A DNA stretch of 64,000 nucleotides from SSF26 sp037443945 (lineage in GTDB: Bacteria > Chloroflexota > Anaerolineae > J102), in the NCBI GenBank assembly GCA_037443945.1, contig JBBINH010000007.1, forward strand, positions 1-64,000, in the 5' to 3' direction. The notes beneath the pieces were generated by a model. The model did not search any database. It saw nothing but the letters and a program-made list of their open reading frames with translations, and was not told the origin of the DNA. A program made the position numbers and the translations under genes. Below, piece by piece: positions 8,593 through 15,262 of the stretch; position 1 is the stretch's first letter; every line of letters starts with the position of its first letter.

Positions 8593-9543
8593 ATGTTCGA
8601 ACTCATCTTTTTGGGCACTTCCGCTTCGGCACCCACCGTCGAGCGCGGTCTTTCCAGTGCCATTCTCAGCTTTCGCAACCATCGCTTTTTGATCGATTGC
8701 GGCGAGGGCACCCAACGGCAGCTCCTCATCGCCGGATTGGGCTTCAAACGCCTGGACAAAATCCTGATCACGCATGGTCATCTCGACCACATCCTGGGGC
8801 TGGGCGGATTGATCTCCACCATGGCCCGCTGGGAGCTTATGGAGCACATTGCCATCTACGCCGGCGGCTTTGCCCTGGACCGGATCCGGCGTCTGTTCAA
8901 CGTCGTCTTCGGCCCCGGCGAACTGCCCATCCAGATCGAATGGCATTGCCTGCAGCCCGGCGTCTTTTTCGCCGACGAGTATTTTGAGGTCGAGGCCTTT
9001 CCGGTCGAGCATCGCGGCCCCGATTGTTACGGCTTTCTCTTTCGGGAGCGCTCGCGACGGCCGTTTCTGGTTGAGGCTGCCGAGGTTTTGGGTGTGCCCT
9101 TTGGGCCGGAACGACGCCGATTGGTGAACGGCGAGAGCGTGACCCTGGCCGACGGCCGTGTGATCCATCCCGACGACGTCTTGGGTCTGCCGCTTCCGGG
9201 CGCGCGCCTGGCCTTTATCGGCGATCTGGGCCGTACTCGGTCTTTGACCGAGGTTGTGCGCGAGGTGGATGCCCTGGTTGTCGAGGCCACGTATCTGGAA
9301 GAAGATCGCGAGTTTGCCCAGCGTTTCGGTCATCTCACCGCAGCCGAGGCTGCGCGTCTGGCCCACCGCGCCGGGGTGGGCTTGCTTATCCTCACCCACC
9401 TCTCGCGGCGCTATCCGACCCACCGCGTTCTGGAGGAAGCCCGCGCCATTTTCCCCAACACGGTCGTGGCCAATGACTTCGACCGTTTTACCGTCAAACG
9501 GGCGGAAACAAGCGTGACAACCGCTGCCGTCCCGGTCACCTGA
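8593..9543 (+). CDS. rnz: Ribonuclease Z (tRNA 3'-processing endonuclease)
   Basis: A 316-residue metallo-beta-lactamase-fold nuclease that removes the 3' trailer from tRNA precursors. The zinc-binding motif THGHLDH is at residues 60-66. Later ligands include the His of EHRG, the Asp of IGDLGRT and the His of LTHLSRRY, in the order expected for RNase Z. The N-terminus (MFELIFLGTSASAPT) is typical for the family, so the ATG at 8593 is chosen although the open frame extends 73 codons upstream. It converges with the ArsR-type gene, leaving only 15 bases between stops. Confidence 0.93.
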   Translation: MFELIFLGTSASAPTVERGLSSAILSFRNHRFLIDCGEGTQRQLLIAGLGFKRLDKILITHGHLDHILGLGGLISTMARWELMEHIAIYAGGFALDRIRRLFNVVFGPGELPIQIEWHCLQPGVFFADEYFEVEAFPVEHRGPDCYGFLFRERSRRPFLVEAAEVLGVPFGPERRRLVNGESVTLADGRVIHPDDVLGLPLPGARLAFIGDLGRTRSLTEVVREVDALVVEATYLEEDREFAQRFGHLTAAEAARLAHRAGVGLLILTHLSRRYPTHRVLEEARAIFPNTVVANDFDRFTVKRAETSVTTAAVPVT

Positions 9544-9558
9544 GCGCGAAGCCATCGC

Positions 9559-9912
9559 TCATGCCCTGGCACATCGGGGGCAAGGGCAGTCGGGTAGGAT
9601 GTTCTGGGCGTTAGCTCGGCTGGGCAAGATCGGTCCCAGTACCAGGTTGAGCAATGAAGCAACCTGAGGATCGATCAAAGCATAGTAGACGTTAGGTCCT
9701 TCCTTGCGGTCGGCGACCACACCGGCCTCGCGCAAAACGCGCAGTTGCTGGGAAATGTAGGGCTGGGGTTTGCCCAAGAGCGTCTCCAGGTGACAGACGC
9801 ACTCCGGAGAGCGCCGTAAGACATCCAGAATCTGCAAGCGCATGGGATGGCCGAGCAGTTTGAAGCGCTCGGCGTGAACCGTGTAGAAGTCGGGGGATGG
9901 TGTCGTGGTCAT
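9559..9912 (-). CDS. ArsR/SmtB-family transcriptional regulator, cysteine-rich
   Basis: A 117-residue winged-helix repressor. The recognition helix region KPQPYISQQLRVLREAGVV is at about 48-66, followed by the wing. CVC at residues 38-40 sits at the classic alpha-3 metal-binding position of ArsR proteins, and a second cluster of cysteines (109, 111, 114; CPCPRC) lies at the C-terminus. Such cysteine pairs bind arsenite/antimonite or zinc, or form a di- or tetrasulfide bridge in persulfide sensors such as SqrR/BigR; the sequence alone does not decide. The ATG at 9912 gives the usual family length. It is divergent from the lipoyl/DGC/OsmC gene set, the natural target, and two inverted repeats lie between them. 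Confidence 0.88.
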   Translation of the reverse strand: MTTTPSPDFYTVHAERFKLLGHPMRLQILDVLRRSPECVCHLETLLGKPQPYISQQLRVLREAGVVADRKEGPNVYYALIDPQVASLLNLVLGPILPSRANAQNILPDCPCPRCARA

Positions 9913-9935
9913 GGCCGATTTCCGATCATCATGAC

Positions 9936-9951
9936 ATGCATAAATTTGCAT
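9936..9951. promoter_or_regulatory. Inverted repeat ATGCA-N6-TGCAT, candidate ArsR-type operator
   Basis: ATGCA (9936-9940) and TGCAT (9947-9951) flank the AT-rich spacer TAAATT. It lies 24 bases upstream of the repressor start codon, in the divergent control region, where an autoregulatory operator would be expected. Confidence 0.45.
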
Positions 9952-10133
9952 CCATGGACTGGCTGTGCTACGATGTCGCATCAGAGTTGCAGCCCAAGCC
10001 GACGGTTCTCAACCGTTCAATGCTCCTTGTAACGAGGCCTGTTGCCGTGTTTAGAGCCTCGTTTGCAGGATTTTCCGTATTGTTCTCCGGGGTTAGGGAC
10101 ACATGACCGTGTCCCAGACCCGAGTCGCTCTAT

Positions 10134-10155
10134 CATATGCCAGTCATTGCATATG
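10134..10155. promoter_or_regulatory. Perfect inverted repeat CATATGC-N8-GCATATG, candidate operator
   Basis: CATATGC (10134-10140) and GCATATG (10149-10155) form a 7-8-7 dyad about 50 bases upstream of the lipoyl-protein start. It shares the ATGC/GCAT half-site core with the dyad at 9936-9951. A 22-bp palindrome of this size fits a dimeric winged-helix repressor. Confidence 0.55.
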
Positions 10156-10205
10156 CGCAAGTTGTTATATCTGCCATAACCATCTTTGGAGAAAAAGGAG
10201 GGTTC

Positions 10206-10655
10206 ATGAACGACCCATTTCTGGAGACGACCGTTGATAAGTTTATCTTCCGCGTGAAGGTAGGCTACTACTACAACGAGGCCGGCATCTGGGCATCGTG
10301 GGACGCCGATCGCGGCGTAGCCCGTCTGGGTTTGAGCGATTATACCCAACAGACCGGCGGCGATGTAGCCTTCATCAGGCTGCCCGAGCCGGGTCAGGTT
10401 GTGCGGGCCGGCGAGGAGCTGGCCACCGTCGAGACCGTCAAGGTCGATCTGGAAGTCCAGGCGCCTTTCGACGGCGAGATCGTGGCGGTCAACAAGGCGC
10501 TCCAAGAGACACCAGAGCTGATTAACCAGGACCCTTACGACCGCGGCTGGCTGGTGGAAATGCGGCCGGCACAGTGGCCGGTATCGAGCCTGCTGGACGC
10601 CGCCCGGTATCTGGAAGTGATGACAGCACAGGCTCAGGCGGAGGTGAACCCATGA
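10206..10655 (+). CDS. GcvH-like lipoyl-carrier protein
   Basis: A 149-residue protein with the H-protein fold: RVARLGLSDY-like N-terminal strand region (GVARLGLSDYTQQ), VRAGEELATVETVKVD with the probable lipoylation site Lys79, then PFDGEIVAVN and a C-terminal helix. Glycine cleavage H proteins carry an aminomethyl group on lipoate for GcvP/GcvT, but no glycine cleavage gene is nearby. GcvH-like proteins elsewhere serve as sulfur carriers (LbpA of the sHdr pathway) or lipoyl-relay proteins, which fits the thiol genes around it better; this is inference. A strong AGGAGG (10197-10202 region) precedes the ATG at 10206, so an upstream extension of the frame is rejected. The stop overlaps the next ATG (ATGA), indicating coupling. 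Confidence 0.85.
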   Translation: MNDPFLETTVDKFIFRVKVGYYYNEAGIWASWDADRGVARLGLSDYTQQTGGDVAFIRLPEPGQVVRAGEELATVETVKVDLEVQAPFDGEIVAVNKALQETPELINQDPYDRGWLVEMRPAQWPVSSLLDAARYLEVMTAQAQAEVNP

Positions 10656-11056
10656 GCATCGTCATTGTACCTTGCAGCGGCATCGGCAAAACGTATGGGA
10701 CCGTTACCCGTGAGGCCGCCTATCGGGTAGTGGAGGAATTGTGTCCGGGCGAAACGGAGATCGTTCCCCTTTCTCTGCTGGTGTTGGGCGATCCCGAAGC
10801 CCAGGCCAGGGTGCGCAACAACACGGCGGTCATTACCCTGGACGGCTGCAAACTGGCCTGTGCTACCGTCAACGTGGGTCAGGCCGGCGGTACGGTCACC
10901 CGTGCGTTTACCGTCCTGGATTGCTATCGCCGTCACAAGGACATGAAGCCCCAGGGCATTGCCGAGCTTAATGCCGGCGGTCTGGCCCTGGCCCAAGCCC
11001 TGGCTGCCGAGGTGGCCCAGGCGGTAGCGGAGATCGAAAAAGCCGAAGCGAGTTGA
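10652..11056 (+). CDS. DGC-domain putative metal-binding protein
   Basis: A 134-residue protein of the DGC-domain family (annotated as putative zinc-binding protein). The naming motif DGC is at 64-66, followed by KLACA with Cys70; other cysteines are Cys8 (VPCSGIGKTYG), Cys31 and Cys91. The family's biochemical role is not established, as far as I know; members often sit beside thioredoxin-like proteins, ArsR regulators and permeases. It overlaps the lipoyl-protein gene by 4 bases and precedes a second, longer DGC protein, so the two probably work as a pair. Four conserved-looking cysteines could bind a metal or carry a persulfide. Confidence 0.85.
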   Translation: MSIVIVPCSGIGKTYGTVTREAAYRVVEELCPGETEIVPLSLLVLGDPEAQARVRNNTAVITLDGCKLACATVNVGQAGGTVTRAFTVLDCYRRHKDMKPQGIAELNAGGLALAQALAAEVAQAVAEIEKAEAS

Positions 11057-11095
11057 AGCATTCCCGCTTTCCATCCTCTGATGAGAGGTTCGCCT

Positions 11096-11848
11096 ATGCC
11101 TCATTTACCCCCACGCAAAGTCGGTATCGTGGCCTGCTCCGGGGAGGAGATGGCCGAAGGCACCGTGACGCGCTTGGCGGCGCTGAAGGTGCTGGAGGAG
11201 TTGCGCCCAACCATGACCGTCACCATTTGTCTACCGCTCTTCTTGGCCGGTGGTGAAGGCGATCGTGCTTTTGCCAGGTTTTATCCCACCATTGCAGTCG
11301 ATGGCTGCGCCAGGCGCTGTGCGGCCCGTGCGACCGAGCTTTATAGCCATAAGCCGGCGGTTAGCATTGTCCTGGACGACGTGCTGGCCGAACGCGGTCT
11401 TCAGCGGCCGCAGGGATTGCGCCGCCTGACGCCGGAGAGCCTGCCCGTCGTGGATGCCCTGGCCGAGGTCATAGCAGGCGAAGTGGATCGTCTGATGGCC
11501 GCGCGTTGGAGCCGCAGCGAAGGCCGGTTGCTGGATACGGAGGAAAGCGAACCGGCCACAACCGGCAGTACCGGCTGTGCTTGTAGTTCCGGCATTCCCA
11601 TCAGCCGTGTCCGAGTCAACGGCCGCACCGTGGCGATTATGGCGCTGGAACCGATTCTGGAGATGGCCTACAACCAGGGGCTGCGTGCATCGCCCAACGA
11701 CCACGCCACCGCCTCCCTTCCCCCTGCGATTATGGATGCCGTGCGCCTGTACAACGCCATCCCTTCCGAGGACGACGCCCTCTACACCGAAGCCGTGCAA
11801 GTCGCCTGGCAGCACTTCTGCGCCGCAAAGGAGCAGAACCATGGCTAA
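11096..11848 (+). CDS. DGC-domain protein with a C-terminal extension domain
   Basis: A 250-residue protein. Residues 1-135 are a second DGC domain (Cys14 in IVACSGEE, DGC at 69-71, Cys75 in CARRC). A linker rich in Ser/Thr/Gly with CAC (161-163) leads to an additional helical domain at about 168-245 (ISRVRVNGRTVAIMALEPIL) that I do not recognise. The start at 11096 is chosen because AGAGG lies seven bases upstream; an ATG five codons earlier has no such site. The 3' end overlaps the OsmC gene by 8 bases. A tandem of short and long DGC proteins after a lipoyl carrier points to a heteromeric or sequential thiol/metal handling step, but the reaction is unknown. Confidence 0.82.
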   Translation: MPHLPPRKVGIVACSGEEMAEGTVTRLAALKVLEELRPTMTVTICLPLFLAGGEGDRAFARFYPTIAVDGCARRCAARATELYSHKPAVSIVLDDVLAERGLQRPQGLRRLTPESLPVVDALAEVIAGEVDRLMAARWSRSEGRLLDTEESEPATTGSTGCACSSGIPISRVRVNGRTVAIMALEPILEMAYNQGLRASPNDHATASLPPAIMDAVRLYNAIPSEDDALYTEAVQVAWQHFCAAKEQNHG

Positions 11849-12299
11849 AACGGCCACCTACACCACCCTCGTCCGCTGGAAGGGCGACCATTGGGGCCAC
11901 ATCGTGATGGGCAACGGCCCGCAGATGATGTTCTCGGCGCCGCCCGACGCCTACGGTCACGAGGGCGTGCTTACACCCGAGGATGCCTTTGTCGCCGCCG
12001 CCAACACCTGCGTGATGATGATGTTCCTCTGGGCGGTTGAGCGTTTTCAGATCGACCTGGTCGGCTATACCTGCCGTGTCGATGGCGTCAAGACCATCGC
12101 GCTGGATCGCACCGAGACCTTCACCCATCTGTATTTCTATCCCGAGATTACCGTGCGCGGCGCACCCGGCGAAGAGGCGGCCAGCACCGAAAAGCGCGTC
12201 CGCCGCGCCCTGCTCTCGGCCCAGAAATACAGTCTGGTAGCCAACTCGGTCAAAAGCCAGATCGTGATAGAACCGCGTATTACCGTCCTAAGTCAGTGA
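11841..12299 (+). CDS. OsmC/Ohr-family protein lacking the second catalytic cysteine
   Basis: A 152-residue protein of the OsmC fold. The first conserved cysteine is present (Cys57 in AAANTCVMMMF, preceded by PEDAFVAA). The second cysteine, normally in the pattern C.VS.S near residue 130, is replaced: the sequence reads AQKYSLVANSVKSQ. Two-cysteine OsmC/Ohr proteins reduce organic hydroperoxides using lipoylated or other dithiol partners; a one-cysteine form cannot use the same disulfide cycle and may instead transfer a thiol-bound group. GGAG at 11830-11833 precedes the ATG, which overlaps the upstream gene by 8 bases. Its position four genes after a lipoyl carrier is notable because Ohr enzymes are known to be recharged by lipoyl groups. 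Confidence 0.85.
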   Translation: MAKTATYTTLVRWKGDHWGHIVMGNGPQMMFSAPPDAYGHEGVLTPEDAFVAAANTCVMMMFLWAVERFQIDLVGYTCRVDGVKTIALDRTETFTHLYFYPEITVRGAPGEEAASTEKRVRRALLSAQKYSLVANSVKSQIVIEPRITVLSQ

Positions 12300-12360
12300 C
12301 CAGATCGAGCGCACGCGTTCGTTGTTTCCACCCTTTTCACTTCGTTCCGGAAAGAGTGCT

Positions 12361-12621
12361 ATGCCTGTCTCTATCAAAATTCTTGGCCCCGGCTGCGTCA
12401 ACTGCGAGCGGGTCGAAGCCAATGTCCGGGCTGCTGTCGCCCAAACCGGTGTTGAGGCCACCATCGAGAAAGTCACCGACTACGCCACGTTTATCCGCTA
12501 TGGCCTTCTCTTCACACCGGGCCTGGTGATCAACGAGAAGCTGGTGGCCGGTGGCCGTATTCCCGGTGTGGCCGAGATCAGCTCATGGCTGACCGACGCC
12601 CTCATGGCCGACCGCATATAA
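12361..12621 (+). CDS. Small thioredoxin-like redox-active disulfide protein
   Basis: An 86-residue single-domain protein with CVNC at residues 12-15 after the first strand (VSIKILGPGC), and the cis-proline region FTPGLVINE. Length and layout match the archaeal/bacterial small thioredoxin family (MTH895/TM0508 type). It should cycle between dithiol and disulfide in the cytoplasm. GGAAAGAG precedes the ATG at 12361. Members of this family commonly sit next to permeases, ArsR regulators and DGC proteins. It follows the OsmC gene by about 60 bases and is probably cotranscribed. Confidence 0.88.
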   Translation: MPVSIKILGPGCVNCERVEANVRAAVAQTGVEATIEKVTDYATFIRYGLLFTPGLVINEKLVAGGRIPGVAEISSWLTDALMADRI

Positions 12622-12768
12622 AACCTGCAGTCTCGTCGGCCGGGTCTGTCCAAGAACCGCCTTGGGCAGTGTACCCGCATCCATTTTGCGTCTTCTCGAG
12701 GCACAGAACGCCTCAATCCAACGATAACCCGATTGTCGTCAAACCCGCTAACGCTTCTAGGGGGCCCT

Positions 12769-13530
12769 ATGCTCTTCGACCTCATTCTCAGCGCCGTCCT
12801 CTTTGCCTTATCCTTTATCGCCGGCATGTTGGGCTTGGGCGTGGCTTTCATCGCCACGCCGGTGTTGGGCCTGTTCGGCTTCGACCTCAAACACGTCATC
12901 ATGCCCTGGTCGCTATGGCTCAACGGTCTGACCGCCATTGCCGGCGCCATCGCCTTTGCCCGCGCCCGCATGGTTGACTGGCGCACGGCCATCCCGTTGT
13001 TGATTATCACAACGGTAGTGGCGCCCATTGGCGTCTGGCTTTTGCACTTCGTCCGCACCGATGTCGTCTGGTGGATTTACATCGGTGTGCTGATCTTCCT
13101 GGCTTTTCGCATGGCCTTCCCACCCAAAATGGACGATAACAAAACTGCGGCGCTGGGTGACGATGTGCGGCTCAAAGCCTCTTTCTCCGCCGGGCTGATC
13201 GCCATCTTTGCCGGCTTCCTGGGCGTCGGCCCCGGCTTTCTGCTGATGCCCACCCTGGTGATGTTGGGTTATACGGCGCGCCTCGCTGCGGCGACCAACG
13301 CCGTGATCGTGACGCTACCTTCCTTTTCGGCTTTCGCGGCGCACCTAAGCGATGCCCAGTTGAACTGGCCAACGCTGATCCTGACCTCAATCGCCGCCGT
13401 GATCGGGGCCTCGGCCGGGGCGCGTTTCATGGCCAAACGGGTCAAGTCGTTGACCTTGAGCCGAGTCTTCGCCGGCTTCCTGGTCCTTCTGGCGCTTCAA
13501 CGCGCTTTGATCATCCTCGGCGTGCTATAA
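12769..13530 (+). CDS. TauE/SafE (TSUP) family permease
   Basis: A 253-residue polytopic protein of about eight hydrophobic segments, with the two-half architecture of the TSUP family: LSFIAGMLGLGVAFIATPVLGLFG in the first half and FLGVGPGFLLMPTLVMLGY in the second. The family includes exporters or importers of sulfite, sulfoacetate, thiosulfate and other small anions. The ATG at 12769 is preceded by AGGGGG and starts the first helix. A gap of about 150 bases separates it from the thioredoxin gene, without a clear terminator. In this setting an anionic sulfur or oxyanion substrate is likely, but not shown. Confidence 0.87.
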   Translation: MLFDLILSAVLFALSFIAGMLGLGVAFIATPVLGLFGFDLKHVIMPWSLWLNGLTAIAGAIAFARARMVDWRTAIPLLIITTVVAPIGVWLLHFVRTDVVWWIYIGVLIFLAFRMAFPPKMDDNKTAALGDDVRLKASFSAGLIAIFAGFLGVGPGFLLMPTLVMLGYTARLAAATNAVIVTLPSFSAFAAHLSDAQLNWPTLILTSIAAVIGASAGARFMAKRVKSLTLSRVFAGFLVLLALQRALIILGVL

Positions 13531-13597
13531 TGCGATTACGGAAGGCGGATCGCAACCCCTGGGCGATGGCGCCGCTGTTCCAGCTACGGAGGGTCAT

Positions 13598-14134
13598 ATG
13601 CTGATTGCCGGTTACGAGTTGGATGTCTTCACACCGCCTTGCGAGCCGGGGGCCGAACGCTTCAGCGCTGTGGCCTTTTTAGCGACCGATATCCGCGAGG
13701 TATTGCCCTATCTCAACGCCACCCTGCGCGGCGCCATCTACAACCCCACCGTGCCATCGCTGAGCTGGAAAAAGGCAGGACACTACGTTGTTTTCCAGCC
13801 CGATCGCATTGCCGTCAGCAATGTGGCCGATCGCGAGCTGGCCGCCAAGGAAGTCGAAAGTCTGGTCAAATTGGTCAATCAGACTTGGGAACGACGCCAT
13901 ACGATTGAACCCGACTTTGAGGCGCACCAGCGCCCCACGCCCATGGCCATCTTCAAACTCCTGCCCGGTACGAATTGTCGCGCCTGCGGTCAACCCACCT
14001 GTTTCACCTTTGCCCTCAAGCTCATCACCGGCCAGCAGAAACCCACCGAGTGCCCCCCGCTTCTGGAGCCGGCCCGTGCCGGGCAACTGGCCGAACTGCA
14101 GGCCCTGCTGGGCGACATGCCGGCCTTTCGATAA
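13598..14134 (+). CDS. [4Fe-4S] protein with C-x2-C-x4-C-x16-C motif
   Basis: A 178-residue protein. The C-terminal domain carries Cys127, Cys130, Cys135 and Cys152, exactly the C-x2-C-x4-C-x16-C spacing of the [4Fe-4S] domain found in RnfB and in the corrinoid iron-sulfur protein of the acetyl-CoA pathway. The N-terminal 110 residues (start MLIAGYELDVFTPPC) have a mixed alpha/beta pattern that I cannot assign. GGAGGG precedes the ATG at 13598. The domain suggests one-electron delivery at low potential to a partner, perhaps to the lipoyl/DGC proteins upstream. It is the last gene on this strand before a convergent mevalonate kinase and may end the transcription unit. Confidence 0.8.
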   Translation: MLIAGYELDVFTPPCEPGAERFSAVAFLATDIREVLPYLNATLRGAIYNPTVPSLSWKKAGHYVVFQPDRIAVSNVADRELAAKEVESLVKLVNQTWERRHTIEPDFEAHQRPTPMAIFKLLPGTNCRACGQPTCFTFALKLITGQQKPTECPPLLEPARAGQLAELQALLGDMPAFR

Positions 14135-14287
14135 ACCGTCCTTTAACGTAACGACCTACCACTCGGCCTCGCCGCAGTGCGCCGATGGGAAAGCGGCTTT
14201 TGGGACGCCGACCGAAGGCCTCTGGCGGGCGACTTTAGCCGGCATGCCTTTTGTCCTCTAAAGAGGGGAGGGAGAGCCTGGGACGCC

Positions 14288-15247
14288 TCAGGCGAGTGTG
14301 GTGGAGACGACGCGGCAGGCGCCTGCAGCTAACAGCGCTTCGGTAACCCGGAGGCGGTTGGGGGCATCGACCAGAGCGATCATGTTGCCCCCGCAGCCCC
14401 CACCGCTGAGCTTGGCGCCCCAGGCGCCGGCCGCCCGCGCCGCCGCGCACAGACGGTCGAGTTCGGGCGACGAAACGCCCAGGGCTGCCAGGGCCTCGTG
14501 ATTGGCATTCATGAGCGCACCCAGCCGGGGACGATCGCCCTCGGCCAGGGCCTGGCGGGCTTCGGAGACAAGGGCAGCAATGCGGTCAAACAAGGCCTCG
14601 AAGCGTGCCGGATCGGCCTCGCGGCCACGGCGCACGGCGGCGACGGTCAACCGGGTGGGGCTGGCTATCCCCGTATCGCCGATGAGCAGATCGAAAGGCG
14701 TCCCCACGCGAAACGGTTCCGGCGTGGCCCCACGCACAAACCAGACCGGCTGGCCGTAGACAATGACCGTGTTGTCAATGCCGCTGGGGGTGCCATGATG
14801 GAGTTTTTCGACTTCGTACACCAGCGCCGAAAGCTCTGCCGCCGACCACGACACACCGAAGGCGGCCAGCAAAGCCCGCACCATGGCCGTGGCCACGGCG
14901 GCGCCGCTGCCCAATCCGGAAGCAATGGGGATTTCCGAACGCACAAGCACCCGCCAGGGGGGTAACGGTCGATCGAGTGCCGTACAGAGCAAGCGCACCG
15001 GGCAGGCAAGGGGATCGTCTTCGGCGGCCGAGGCCACGACCACCTGACGGCCGATGTCCGGAGCTTCCACCCGACACACCCCTTCGGGGTCGGCATAGAC
15101 CACCGCCTCGGCCTGGAGCTGCGACACCGGCACGGCAATGGCCGGTCGGCCGTACACCACGGCATGCTCACCGCACAGGATGATTTTGCCGGGGGCACGG
15201 CCGGTGCCCAGGGGCAACAGGTCGGTTTCGGCCTGCGAAAACGTCAT
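14288..15247 (-). CDS. mvk: Mevalonate kinase
   Basis: A 319-residue GHMP kinase phosphorylating mevalonate to 5-phosphomevalonate with ATP, in isoprenoid precursor synthesis. Motif 1 GRAPGKIILCGEHAVVYG begins at 16, the ATP-binding glycine/serine loop PIASGLGSGAAVATAM is at 107-122, HGTPSGIDN at 151-159, and motif 3 AKLSGGGCGGN near residue 280. The GEHAVV and GTPSGIDN motifs favour mevalonate kinase over phosphomevalonate or galactokinase. It is the last of three minus-strand genes, 15 bases after the lipoprotein. No other mevalonate-pathway gene is in the window, so the pathway is dispersed. Confidence 0.9.
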   Translation of the reverse strand: MTFSQAETDLLPLGTGRAPGKIILCGEHAVVYGRPAIAVPVSQLQAEAVVYADPEGVCRVEAPDIGRQVVVASAAEDDPLACPVRLLCTALDRPLPPWRVLVRSEIPIASGLGSGAAVATAMVRALLAAFGVSWSAAELSALVYEVEKLHHGTPSGIDNTVIVYGQPVWFVRGATPEPFRVGTPFDLLIGDTGIASPTRLTVAAVRRGREADPARFEALFDRIAALVSEARQALAEGDRPRLGALMNANHEALAALGVSSPELDRLCAAARAAGAWGAKLSGGGCGGNMIALVDAPNRLRVTEALLAAGACRVVSTTLA

Positions 15248-15262
15248 CGGCTATGCGTGCGA

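Noticed and set aside
10206..10655. Calling the H-like protein a component of the glycine cleavage system
   Set aside because: No gcvT or gcvP nearby, and its neighbours are thiol and metal proteins; only the lipoyl-carrier fold is supported.
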